Source of the DNA: a virus
Length of the DNA: 33,402 bases
IMG/VR virus record: IMGVR_UViG_3300046167_000399
Coordinates: 1-33,402 of that record
Strand: one strand, 5' to 3'
Below are positions 16,875 through 23,223 of this stretch, one piece after another. The notes under the pieces were generated by a model that was not told where the DNA came from, made no database searches, and saw only the letters and a list, made by a program, of their open reading frames with translations. A program made the position numbers and the translations under genes. Within the stretch, counting starts at the first letter, position 1. The number at the start of each line of letters is the position of its first letter.

Positions 16875-16905
16875 CAAATATACGACAATTTAACAAACTG
16901 CCAAA
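16875..16905 (-). promoter_or_regulatory. Bacteroidetes-type promoter TTTG-N19-TATATTTG
   Basis: On the minus strand TTTG (16905-16902), exactly 19 bases, then TATATTTG (16882-16875). This matches the primary-sigma consensus of Bacteroidetes. It lies about 38 bases upstream of the 47-residue membrane gene and should drive the 16837-14893 transcript. Confidence 0.75.
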
Positions 16906-17135
16906 GATATTGACATTTTATTGACTATTTATATAAATTCTAAATAAGCAATACAATATATATATATACTATATGAACGGGCGCACGTATACTACAATAA
17001 TTTTGGCGCATATCCAAATATGGGTGCTTATTCATATCCAGTCTAAATAAGGGCAACAAGGCAACCGTATACAATTACCCTATGAAATTACCACCTATGA
17101 AATTACATATATATTGAATTGCTTATATATTAAAT
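16906..17135. other. AT-rich intergenic stretch with degenerate repeats
   Basis: This 230-base stretch holds no convincing gene. Near 17082-17140 it contains two copies of CCTATGAAATTACC-like sequence and two TATTGAATT/TATTAAATT words, possibly degenerate members of the dispersed motif. No strong terminator hairpin was seen for the micro-gene at 17136. Confidence 0.4.
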
Positions 17136-17198
17136 TTACTTTCCTGTCAAATATAAAAATACGCCAAGAAAAAACATTGCACAACCTAACTCAATCAT
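17136..17198 (-). CDS. Tiny membrane peptide (20 aa)
   Basis: MIELGCAMFFLGVFLYLTGK: one short hydrophobic helix with a C-terminal Lys. It begins three bases after the stop of the zinc-knuckle gene at 17202-17342, the same close packing seen across this cluster. At 21 codons it may be chance; only conservation would settle it. Confidence 0.35.
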   Translation of the reverse strand: MIELGCAMFFLGVFLYLTGK

Positions 17199-17201
17199 AA
17201 T

Positions 17202-17342
17202 TTATTTTATTTTTATTTCTGGTAAACCAAAATCATTTATATCTATTTGTAGGTCAAAATCAAATCCACAATTTTCACATAAGAAGTTATCCTTATGGTT
17301 ATTGTGCCAACAAACTTGGCAACATCTTTTAAACTGTTTCAT
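17202..17342 (-). CDS. Zinc-knuckle micro-protein (46 aa)
   Basis: MKQFKRCCQVCWHNNHKDNF then LCENCGFDFD and an acidic tail. Two Cys pairs (C-C-x-x-C near residues 7-11 and CENC at 22-25) form a four-cysteine zinc-ribbon-like arrangement. Its ATG overlaps the stop of the upstream gene (ATGA), and both carry Cys pairs, so they look like a coupled pair. Such small zinc ribbons often bind nucleic acid or RNA polymerase; no target is claimed. Confidence 0.6.
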   Translation of the reverse strand: MKQFKRCCQVCWHNNHKDNFLCENCGFDFDLQIDINDFGLPEIKIK

Positions 17343-17464
17343 ATTATATCTGTTATATATTCATCATCCACACAATAGTGGCTCATCACCTCTCCTTTAA
17401 ATTCTCCATCATCATAAACTCCTTCGAACCCACAATAAGGGCAACTATCATAATATCGTTTCAT
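17339..17464 (-). CDS. Zinc-knuckle micro-protein (41 aa)
   Basis: MKRYYDSCPYCGFEGVYDDG and a C-terminal half with a further His-Tyr-Cys. CPYCG is a classic zinc-ribbon half-site; the second half (SHYC) supplies His and Cys candidates. Encoded head to tail with another Cys-pair protein through an ATGA overlap. Probably a small metal-binding regulator, function unknown. Confidence 0.55.
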   Translation of the reverse strand: MKRYYDSCPYCGFEGVYDDGEFKGEVMSHYCVDDEYITDII

Positions 17465-17504
17465 TTACTATATTTTTATCTTTATTTATTTATGTGTTAA
17501 TTTA

Positions 17505-17560
17505 TATGCAATGATTATCCTTGTATGCAATGATTATCCTTGCGTTAATGATTATCCTTG
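17505..17560. repeat. Three tandem copies of a 18-19 bp repeat
   Basis: Units at 17505-17523 and 17524-17542 are identical (TATGCAATGATTATCCTTG) and the third, 17543-17560, differs at its head (CGTTAATGATTATCCTTG). The third unit encodes the end of the 72-residue gene, including its stop at 17552-17554, so the array begins inside a coding 3' end and runs into spacer. Confidence 0.85.
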
Positions 17561-17770
17561 AATGTTATCTACCTTATGTTTCAATTGCAGAATCAAATCA
17601 TCATCATCTTTTTTCTTTTGCTTCATGGTTACTTCAATAATACTCGGAAGCCAATCGAACAATGCCTGTGGGCGTATTGTTACTATGTTAAGGTTATTAG
17701 ATAAGCAAATGCCATCTTCATTCGACCATAGTGTTATTATCTCGTCAATATATATTTCTTCGTTATTCAT
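17552..17770 (-). CDS. Small acidic protein (72 aa), unknown function
   Basis: MNNEEIYIDEIITLWSNEDG, a middle with LFDWLPSIIEVTMKQKKKDD, and a final helix LILQLKHKVDNIQG. No Cys pairs or membrane span. The last codons lie in the tandem repeat, so the C-terminus may have been set by repeat expansion. It follows the terminator-like hairpin at 17787-17804 without an obvious own promoter. Unknown function. Confidence 0.55.
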   Translation of the reverse strand: MNNEEIYIDEIITLWSNEDGICLSNNLNIVTIRPQALFDWLPSIIEVTMKQKKKDDDDLILQLKHKVDNIQG

Positions 17771-17786
17771 CTTGTGTTTATTTTAA

Positions 17787-17804
17787 GGGGGAGGTAATCC
17801 CCCC
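17787..17804 (-). terminator. Terminator-like hairpin after the 48-residue gene
   Basis: A GGGGGA/TCCCCC-type stem with a very short loop lies 5 bases past the stop at 17809. The following minus-strand sequence is TTAAAAT, a poor U tract, so partial termination is likely. Confidence 0.45.
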
Positions 17805-17808
17805 ATTG

Positions 17809-17955
17809 TTATTTTATTATCTTACTAATTATGTCGTTAATTTCATTATGATATTTATCATGATTTTCAGCAGTATCTGCGTATAGCACCTCCTTCTCAT
17901 TTCTTAAGGCTATCTTTATTATCTTCGCTTCTTCTTTTGTGATATTTAGTATCAT
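17809..17955 (-). CDS. Small charged protein (48 aa), unknown function
   Basis: The open frame extends upstream, but I choose ATG 17955 (MILNITKEEAKIIKIALRNE) because upstream residues would be antisense to the plus-strand gene and overlap the divergent promoters. The product is an amphipathic, helix-rich peptide with KEEAKIIKIALRNEKEV and a His/Asn-rich C-terminal half. First gene of the leftward transcript from the divergent control region; early regulator or inhibitor is a guess. Confidence 0.6.
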   Translation of the reverse strand: MILNITKEEAKIIKIALRNEKEVLYADTAENHDKYHNEINDIISKIIK

Positions 17956-17978
17956 TGTATTTATTTTTATGTTCAATG

Positions 17979-18050
17979 CAAACATACGAAGCCTAATGTT
18001 ACCCAATGTTAAGCCAATGTTAAGTATTTGTAAAATATTTACTATCTTTG
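17979..18050. promoter_or_regulatory. Divergent promoters with phased AATGTTA repeats
   Basis: Leftward: TATGTTTG on the minus strand (17986-17979) with TTG 17 bases upstream. Rightward: TATCTTTG (18043-18050). Between them CC(T)AATGTTA occurs three times with the CC at 17992, 18003 and 18014, a spacing of exactly 11 bases, so all copies face the same side of the helix. The repeats cover the upstream elements of both promoters, an arrangement typical of an operator that controls both directions. Confidence 0.65.
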
Positions 18051-18075
18051 TATAATGATATTTAAAGGCAAATAT

Positions 18076-18468
18076 ATGTATAAATGGAATAAGCAGGGGG
18101 ATATTGAAGCAATCCCACAAGAACAGGGTATTGAATTGCCACAGGGGGGTATTGAATTCACAGAGGAAGAAACCCCTATTAAATTCACAAGGAAACAAAC
18201 TCCAATCTTTACAGGGGTATTGAATTACTTTCCCGATGCAATTCGAGAAGTTGCAAAGTGTTCTTACGCTGGACAACAACAACACAATCCAGATAAACCT
18301 CTAGCGTGGGATAGAAGCAAGTCAGGAGACGAATTAGATGCGCTCTCTCGGCACTTACTTGAAGCAGGTACAGTTGATACCGATGGCATTAGACACTCCG
18401 CTAAAGTAGCTTGGAGGGCGCTGGCTAACTTACAAAAGGAAATAGAGAATGACAATGAAGCAGTTTAA
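18076..18468 (+). CDS. dATP/dGTP diphosphohydrolase-like protein (DUF5664-like)
   Basis: I choose ATG 18076 (MYKWNKQGDIEAIPQ) over 18055: AAAGG lies 8-13 bases upstream, and 18055 would sit only 5 bases past the TATCTTTG box. The product is 130 residues. The C-terminal two thirds match the small all-alpha domain known in phages as dATP/dGTP diphosphohydrolase N-terminal or DUF5664: FPDAIREVAKCSYAG, GQQQHNPDKPLAWDRSKSG, ELDALSRHLLEAG, and RHSAKVAWRALANLQKE. These are helical nucleotide-pyrophosphohydrolase-like proteins thought to act on purine dNTPs; substrate here is unknown. The N-terminal 50 residues are encoded by four TATTRAATTC motif copies and give a repetitive (G/P)I(E/K)F pattern. 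It lies on the plus strand in an otherwise minus-strand genome. Confidence 0.75.
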   Translation: MYKWNKQGDIEAIPQEQGIELPQGGIEFTEEETPIKFTRKQTPIFTGVLNYFPDAIREVAKCSYAGQQQHNPDKPLAWDRSKSGDELDALSRHLLEAGTVDTDGIRHSAKVAWRALANLQKEIENDNEAV

Positions 18469-18580
18469 TCAATACTTACGCACCTGTTTAGATAATGGGT
18501 GTGATGAGGTTGTGGTTAAGTTTGACAGGCAGGGTATAGTTTCTGTTGAGCCTATTATCGAAGCACGTACATCCCTTTAG
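18449..18580 (+). CDS. Small plus-strand protein (43 aa)
   Basis: MTMKQFNQYLRTCLDNGCDE, a strand-rich middle (VVVKFDRQGIVSVEPII) and a short tail. It overlaps the end of the diphosphohydrolase-like gene by 20 bases and converges on the large terminase gene, overlapping its 3' end by 26 bases. Start could be ATG 18449 or 18455. Coupling to the upstream gene is the main support; function unknown. Confidence 0.55.
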   Translation: MTMKQFNQYLRTCLDNGCDEVVVKFDRQGIVSVEPIIEARTSL

Positions 18581-19773
18581 GTACAGTACGTTCAAGGGCG
18601 TATTGAATTGCGTAGCGGCTTCCGTCGATGCCATGATTCCAAGAGTCTCTTGGTATGCTACCCTTTAACTTCCAAGCATAATTGTTAAACTCTCGTATTA
18701 AATTCACAGAGTCCTTATCGATTATTATATTGTAGTCCTGCATAAGAGCGATGCCTGATAAGATGCTACCTTTCTTTTTTATAGTAGGCGTAATGTTTTT
18801 AAGTCCTTTAGTCTTTAACTCCGATATAAGTCGAGGCTCACTATTGTCGCACACAATCAGATTATTCCCTGCATACCTTCTACACATCTCAAATATATTA
18901 GAAGTAGATAGTCCAGCCTTGTAGAAGTGTTCTTTTATCCAGATAGTCTTTCGTAGCTTATCTACCGCAATTTCAGTTAGGGTTGAGGGGTCTACCGAGA
19001 ATCCGAAATCAAGTCCAAATATCGTATCATACTCGTTATTGAAATCGCCAATCTCCCAATGAGTAAACACAACTCCCTCTGCTTTCTCAAGCCACCCTCC
19101 TAATATCTGGTGCTTGTATTTCTCTGGTCTACGCTGGCGCATCACCTCCACTTGCTCTACAAAAGATGGAGATAAGTGTTGCTTGTTATCAAGGTAGGTT
19201 GTGTGTATATAGCTGACGTTCTCTTTAACGCCATTGTAACCGTCTGTAATGCCTCTATTCTCAAAAAACCTCTCGTATATCCAATGCTGTTTAGTTGTGG
19301 GGTTTAGAATGAGGATACAGCGATTCTGCTTTCCAGTAGCACGAACAGAGTAGTCTATCTTTTCAAACGATTCCTCGTCTGTAAGTTCCTCTGCTTCATC
19401 CAAGACAAATGTCGTAACGCCTTGAATAGACTTGAGCTTGGCGGTCTGGTCTCCACTCGCAGTCTTAATACCACTAAACAGAATGCTGCTTCCTGTTAGG
19501 TTATTTATAATCTCATTCTTTGTAACAGGTAAAGTTCTCTGCTATACCCATAAGCTCAAGCTTCTCCAAGAACTCTGGTATAATAGACATAGATGCCGAA
19601 GTCATTGTATATCGAGTAAACAGTATGCGATGCCCTGTCTCGTATGTTAGAAGCACCAAGAATGTATTTACGCCAAAAGACTTACCACTTCCCCTACCAC
19701 CTGTAATTACAAAGTACCTACTTGGGTCTCTGAACAGAGGATTGTACTTGGGGTTAAGATTTACTTTCCTCAT
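18555..19773 (-). CDS. terL: Terminase large subunit (one frameshift)
   Basis: About 405 residues from ATG 19773 after repair of an extra T near 19535-19540 (ACC T GTT). Packaging motor: Walker A GGRGSGKS (residues 25-32), a Walker B-like FVLDEAEELTDEE, an NPTTKQHW coupling-type motif, and a C-terminal RNase H-like nuclease with LDFGFSVDP, VCDNSEPRLISELK. The literal frames end at 19513 and resume at 19403; the bridging frame reads VTKNEIINNLTGSSILFSG, which is fully coding. It overlaps the small subunit gene by 20 bases. It meets the plus-strand 43-residue gene tail to tail with no terminator between. Confidence 0.9.
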
Positions 19774-20203
19774 CCTTTATCTCTGTTGCTTCAATATCAA
19801 TAGTCTCTTCTGGTTGCAGGAAAGATATTACAGGAATGTTTACCTCCTGCTTTACGTTAATGTCCTTCTGCTCTTTCGGCTTACCATACTTGTATTCCCA
19901 CAGTAGGCGTAAGTGTGCAAAGGAATCCTTACTCATCTCTGCAAGTGCCTCCCAAGCTTTCTTCTCGCTTCCAAAGGCTCTCTTCATTGAACCTAGCGCA
20001 AAGTTCTTTATGTCCGCTTCTTTGGCTTTAGGCTTTCTCCCTTGCCCTCTGGACACTCCTTTTATCGCACCGTTGTTTCTACGCCCATCTGAATACGGAA
20101 CGTGTGGTTGCTTCTCTTTCGGCTCTGGCTTTGGCTTAATCGGTATTCCTAATTCAGCTTTCTTCTCGTCTGATATTAGACTTCTCTTCTTTGGTCTTGG
20201 CAT
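19754..20203 (-). CDS. terS: Terminase small subunit-like protein
   Basis: A 149-residue protein with a basic Pro/Lys-rich N-terminus (IPIKPKPEPKEKQPHVPYS), a Gly-Arg segment (GVSRGQGRKPKAKEADIKNF), a helical core (KKAWEALAEMSKDSFAHLRL) and an acidic tail. Position immediately before and overlapping the large subunit, its size, and the LLWEYKYGKPKEQKD element support the DNA-recognition subunit. No classic helix-turn-helix was pinned down. Confidence 0.75.
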   Translation of the reverse strand: MPRPKKRSLISDEKKAELGIPIKPKPEPKEKQPHVPYSDGRRNNGAIKGVSRGQGRKPKAKEADIKNFALGSMKRAFGSEKKAWEALAEMSKDSFAHLRLLWEYKYGKPKEQKDINVKQEVNIPVISFLQPEETIDIEATEIKDEESKS

Positions 20204-20277
20204 ATTTAAATAATAAAGTTCATACCAAAGTGTTTAACTATCTGATTTACTGTGAGTAATACCTAGTCATCAATGTA

Positions 20278-20397
20278 TCAATCTGACTGATTGTAGTACA
20301 TAATTACATCATCGTTATCCTCTTTCTGTTGCGCCAAATATAATTGGTCTTTAAAGTAGGCGTATGCCCTTATAAATGTATTCTTCTTTAGTTTCAT
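20278..20397 (-). CDS. Small protein between DnaA-like and terminase genes (39 aa)
   Basis: MKLKKNTFIRAYAYFKDQLY then LAQQKEDNDDVIMYYNQSD. A basic amphipathic helix followed by an acidic tail. It begins 7 bases after the DnaA-like gene's stop. No known family; plausible because of tight spacing. Confidence 0.5.
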   Translation of the reverse strand: MKLKKNTFIRAYAYFKDQLYLAQQKEDNDDVIMYYNQSD

Positions 20398-20403
20398 GTC
20401 TTA

Positions 20404-20880
20404 TTAGTATATTGAACCACTTATTCCTTCAGAGGCGTAATAAACCTTTGTCTGTTGGTTTCTCGGTTGTATGTTATTAGATATAGCTTGCTTCAAATCA
20501 TTATTCAGCTTCTCAATATCCTTCTTTAAATCAGACACTTCTAGTTTAAGTCTCATGTTCTCTTCCTCAAAATCAATCTCTGGCTCTCCTGCAAGACCGC
20601 AAAATTCATTTCGTATTGAATCAAACTTCTTCCTGAACAACTTGTCTTGGGCGTAGTCTATTTCAAATTGATTTATCTGATGCAATACAGTAGCATGATT
20701 CTGTTTTAAGGGTAATGTCTGTCCTATTGAGTGAAGAGACGTTTTCTTGTAAAACTCCCTAAACAATTTGTAATACATTCTTCTGGCAAAAATAACCTCT
20801 CTCTTTCTGGTTTTAACACCCATATTAACACCAGTCTTTTCCTCTACTAATCTTTTAAGATATTCTATCTCCAATTCCAT
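20404..20880 (-). CDS. DnaA domain IV-like DNA-binding protein with coiled-coil tail
   Basis: A 158-residue protein. Residues about 20-75 (VKTRKREVIFARRMYYKLFR ... SLHSIGQTLPLKQNHATVLH) follow the DnaA C-terminal domain: basic first helix, then SIG...-NHATVLH aligned with the DnaA box-binding signature (typically GRDHTTVLHA). The DnaA-type AAA+ ATPase domain is absent. The C-terminal half is a predicted coiled coil (NMRLKLEVSDLKKDIEKLNN). It could bind phage origin DNA, regulate terminase genes just downstream, or compete with host DnaA (inference). Confidence 0.75.
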   Translation of the reverse strand: MELEIEYLKRLVEEKTGVNMGVKTRKREVIFARRMYYKLFREFYKKTSLHSIGQTLPLKQNHATVLHQINQFEIDYAQDKLFRKKFDSIRNEFCGLAGEPEIDFEEENMRLKLEVSDLKKDIEKLNNDLKQAISNNIQPRNQQTKVYYASEGISGSIY

Positions 20881-21055
20881 CTAATTCTTGTTTATATTCG
20901 TTATACGCTTCCATAGCACCTTGTATGCACTCATACTGCTCTGTATCTTTAAAGTACTGTATTAAGAACTTAACTTCGTTAAGAAGCAACGCTCCGTCTC
21001 TCAATGAGAGTAGTACATCCTCTCGGCACTCTTCTTTAGCTTGTTGATATGTCAT
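20855..21055 (-). CDS. Small helical protein (66 aa)
   Basis: MTYQQAKEECREDVLLSLRD then GALLLNEVKFLIQYFKDTEQ. Acidic, helix-rich, no membrane span. It overlaps the DnaA-like gene start by 26 bases and the upstream 44-residue gene end by 20 bases. Similar short 'LRDGALLLNEVKFL' proteins recur in flavobacterial phages as I remember; function unknown. Confidence 0.6.
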   Translation of the reverse strand: MTYQQAKEECREDVLLSLRDGALLLNEVKFLIQYFKDTEQYECIQGAMEAYNEYKQELDGIGDRIS

Positions 21056-21170
21056 CTTTCTTATCTTCTGGCAATTTTTGAATTACAGCTTGAAGCATGG
21101 CGTACATCCTTGTAACCGCCTTCTCAAGCATCTCTATTCTATGTTGCTGTGTTAGTTTCTTTTTTCTCAA
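21036..21170 (-). CDS. Small helical protein (44 aa), TTG start
   Basis: Frame from TTG 21170, whose TTGA overlaps the exonuclease stop: LRKKKLTQQHRIEMLEKAVT then RMYAMLQAVIQKLPEDKKDD. It is a basic helical peptide. The alternative start is the internal ATG (MLEKAV...). The four-base overlap is the same coupling signature used elsewhere in this operon, with TTG in place of ATG, which is the reason for choosing this start. Confidence 0.5.
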   Translation of the reverse strand: MRKKKLTQQHRIEMLEKAVTRMYAMLQAVIQKLPEDKKDDISTS

Positions 21171-21952
21171 AGTATTCCTTTTATAATATATTCGTCTATA
21201 TTTTTACCGCCTTCAGAAAACCATTCTCTGTAAGTGTTTATTGCGCTAACAACTAATTCTTCGCCTTGAAAGTAGAACTCTTCGCTAACATCGTATACTG
21301 CAATATCTTTAGTGTCCTTACATATACACAAGAACTTAAAGTCTTGGTATTCGACACCGAATAAATTACAGTAAATGAAAACCTGACTGGCGTAACCATA
21401 CTTTCTAGCATTGTAAGGGAAGCTACCCTCCGCAAGACCTGTTGTTGTCTTTAGGTCTACGATTCCATTCGCACCAATAGCATCTGCTTTAGCCCTAAAA
21501 GGAATACCGTTAATATTTCCGATAGCTGGCTTCTCGTAATCAAGACCCTTTATTAGCATTTCAGCATCATAATTACTATATATAGCATCAGACATTCTCA
21601 TAGTATCTTCATACTCTTTACGCAAGAACGTCATTGGATTGTCGGCAAATGCTTCCTTATATATCTTGGTGTTTCTTGTACTAGCATCTACCCAATTAAG
21701 GTGTCCAAACTTCTCGGGTTCAAACACAGCTAGGTGTAACAGCCATCCAGCAGTCATAGCGCTTGTTCGCTTATTAGCAAACCTTAAAGACTTTGCGTAT
21801 GCTTTAGGTGATTTGTTAAGTAACTTCACGCTACTGCTACTCAATGCGTTCTTTCCCAAGTATTCATAGTAGAACTCATCATTGTCCATTTGCTTTAAGA
21901 TAGAGTCTTTATCCCAAAACTTTCCGTCTAGTGTAACTATCTGATTACTCAT
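21167..21952 (-). CDS. RecE-like PD-(D/E)XK exonuclease
   Basis: A 261-residue nuclease of the putative exodeoxyribonuclease VIII type. Signatures: GWLLHLAVFEPE (residues 69-80), a PD-(D/E)XK core FRAKADAIGANGIVDLKTT (Asp157, Asp166, Lys168), and the helix motif YGYASQVFIY (185-194). Such enzymes resect double-stranded ends to give 3' single strands for an annealing protein. The partner here is probably the ERF protein at 26847-27416, although the two genes are about 5 kb apart. ATG at 21952 overlaps the preceding gene by 8 bases. Confidence 0.85.
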   Translation of the reverse strand: MSNQIVTLDGKFWDKDSILKQMDNDEFYYEYLGKNALSSSSVKLLNKSPKAYAKSLRFANKRTSAMTAGWLLHLAVFEPEKFGHLNWVDASTRNTKIYKEAFADNPMTFLRKEYEDTMRMSDAIYSNYDAEMLIKGLDYEKPAIGNINGIPFRAKADAIGANGIVDLKTTTGLAEGSFPYNARKYGYASQVFIYCNLFGVEYQDFKFLCICKDTKDIAVYDVSEEFYFQGEELVVSAINTYREWFSEGGKNIDEYIIKGIL

Positions 21953-22184
21953 CTATTCTTCTTTTAGCTAGTTCGGGTGCTATAAATTGCATTGGGTGAA
22001 ATTGCTCAAACACTTTGTTTAGTGTGTACTTAATCTCCTCTCTATTCTTTTTAGCCTCCTCTGAATACTTCCACTCGGCAAGTTCCATTTCTTCTTGGTA
22101 GCTTCTTTCCATTCTATCTATCTGCTCATCAGAAAGAGAACCTCGTTCTCTCATCTTCTGAAATAACTCATTTGTTTTACTCAT
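21945..22184 (-). CDS. Small coiled-coil protein (79 aa)
   Basis: MSKTNELFQKMRERGSLSDE, charged helical middle (QIDRMERSYQEEMELAEWKY) and C-terminus with MQFIAPELAKRRIDE. No cysteine, no membrane span. It overlaps both neighbours by a few bases (22181-22184 ATGA, 21945-21952). Unknown; possibly a regulator of the adjacent nuclease. Confidence 0.55.
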   Translation of the reverse strand: MSKTNELFQKMRERGSLSDEQIDRMERSYQEEMELAEWKYSEEAKKNREEIKYTLNKVFEQFHPMQFIAPELAKRRIDE

Positions 22185-22375
22185 TTCAATTGTTTTATTA
22201 GTAACTTAATTAACCTCTCTATCTTATTTAAAATCCATCTCAAGGGAGAATCAAGAACATAGTGTAGTATCATTAGCGCACTCTCAAGCATCCAGAATAT
22301 GAATACCAGAATGATTACAAATACTAACTTCAGTAAGTTTAAGGGGGATAATATGAATCTTAATAACTTGTCCAT
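22181..22375 (-). CDS. Membrane protein (64 aa)
   Basis: MDKLLRFILSPLNLLKLVFV followed by IILVFIFWMLESALMILHYV: one long or two short transmembrane helices in residues about 10-45, then a basic amphipathic C-terminus (KIERLIKLLIKQLK). First gene after the promoter at 22393-22424. Holin-like or inner-membrane effector are possible; no family recognised. Confidence 0.6.
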   Translation of the reverse strand: MDKLLRFILSPLNLLKLVFVIILVFIFWMLESALMILHYVLDSPLRWILNKIERLIKLLIKQLK

Positions 22376-22392
22376 TTACTTATTATTTTAAG

Positions 22393-22424
22393 CAAATATA
22401 CAAACTATTTAGTAATTAACAAAA
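22393..22424 (-). promoter_or_regulatory. Bacteroidetes-type promoter TTTTG-N19-TATATTTG
   Basis: Minus-strand TTTTG (22424-22420), 19 bases, TATATTTG (22400-22393), a full consensus match. It sits between the terminator at 22432-22463 and the membrane-protein gene and should drive the transcript toward the exonuclease, DnaA-like and terminase genes. Confidence 0.8.
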
Positions 22425-22431
22425 TATAAAC

Positions 22432-22463
22432 AAAAAAAGAGGGTCAATTAAAACCCCCTTTTA
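22432..22463 (-). terminator. Rho-independent terminator
   Basis: On the minus strand GGGGGT...ACCCTC pairs across an AT loop and is followed by seven T. It lies about 80 bases after the 51-residue gene and directly before the next promoter, so it ends the replication operon. Confidence 0.8.
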
Positions 22464-22543
22464 ACAATAAAAATGTAAACCGAAAAAACTTATTGTGTCC
22501 GTAAAAGACATAGCAAATATAATACTATTTTTTATATATGCAA

Positions 22544-22699
22544 CTATTTTTTTGGGTTAAAGTTCTCTTTCCATATAGTGTAGCATACCGCCATTCTCTG
22601 GTCGGTATCTTTGTATTCAGAAGCCATTTTGGCGTTACCTATGCAACGCACTACAAAATCTTTCTGCTTCTCGTATTTCTTTGGTTTAATTAGTGGCAT
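22544..22699 (-). CDS. Small conserved phage protein (51 aa)
   Basis: MPLIKPKKYEKQKDFVVRCI then GNAKMASEYKDTDQRMAVCY and TIWKE. The pattern RCIGNAKMxxEYxDxxQRxAVCxxxW is one I recognise from many small phage proteins near replication or head genes (paired Cys, basic N-terminus, terminal Trp). Function unknown. Last gene before the terminator at 22432-22463. Confidence 0.75.
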   Translation of the reverse strand: MPLIKPKKYEKQKDFVVRCIGNAKMASEYKDTDQRMAVCYTIWKENFNPKK

Positions 22700-22719
22700 A
22701 CTAAAGTAACAAATATATT

Positions 22720-23223
22720 TTAAATCGTTTCAATACTGTTTAAGTCAGAATTTTTTATCTCATAAGTAGGTGCTTTCATTTTAAAGGTAGTTCCATCTGC
22801 TCTTGTTCTTATAGAACCCTCTTTGTATAATAAAGACCTATCCATTAACTCTTCTTTAGTAACCCAACCACAAACAGTAAGGTAGCTTGTTTTCTTGTTT
22901 ATAGAACAAAATATATAAGCATCACAATCAAAGTCCGATTGATAAGATATGAAGTTGTTTACATAATATGGTTTTGGGTCAACCGTTCTGCCCATAGTCT
23001 TAACATCTACCTTCATTCCATTATATTCAAAATCAAAACCGCCATCAAAGCCATTTTTAAGATTACTATTTGCGCCAAAATGATTCTTAACAACGGATTC
23101 TCCCAACAGACCGACATACTGCTCTGTCTTATTTCCGTTAGCCCTGCTTCTATTGCCCACGTTATTATCTTTCAAGAAAGACCAAACACGCCTTTTTAAG
23201 CCATCATTTATCTTTATAATCAT
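22720..23223 (-). CDS. PD-(D/E)XK nuclease-like protein (167 aa)
   Basis: Contains VGLLGESVVKNHFG (Glu42) and FDGGFDFEYNGMKVDVKTMG, an Asp64 ... Asp73-x-Lys75 arrangement as in restriction-endonuclease-fold proteins, followed by SDFDCDAYIFCSI and LTVCGWVTKEEL typical of DNA-cleaving members. It may act on replication intermediates or host DNA. ATGA overlap with the previous gene. Confidence 0.7.
   Translation of the reverse strand: MIIKINDGLKRRVWSFLKDNNVGNRSRANGNKTEQYVGLLGESVVKNHFGANSNLKNGFDGGFDFEYNGMKVDVKTMGRTVDPKPYYVNNFISYQSDFDCDAYIFCSINKKTSYLTVCGWVTKEELMDRSLLYKEGSIRTRADGTTFKMKAPTYEIKNSDLNSIETI

Noticed and set aside
17956-18285. Long N-terminal extension of the minus-strand 48-residue gene
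   Set aside because: It runs antisense to the plus-strand diphosphohydrolase-like gene, crosses both promoters, and its hydrophobic, Cys/Phe-rich residues look like shadow translation.
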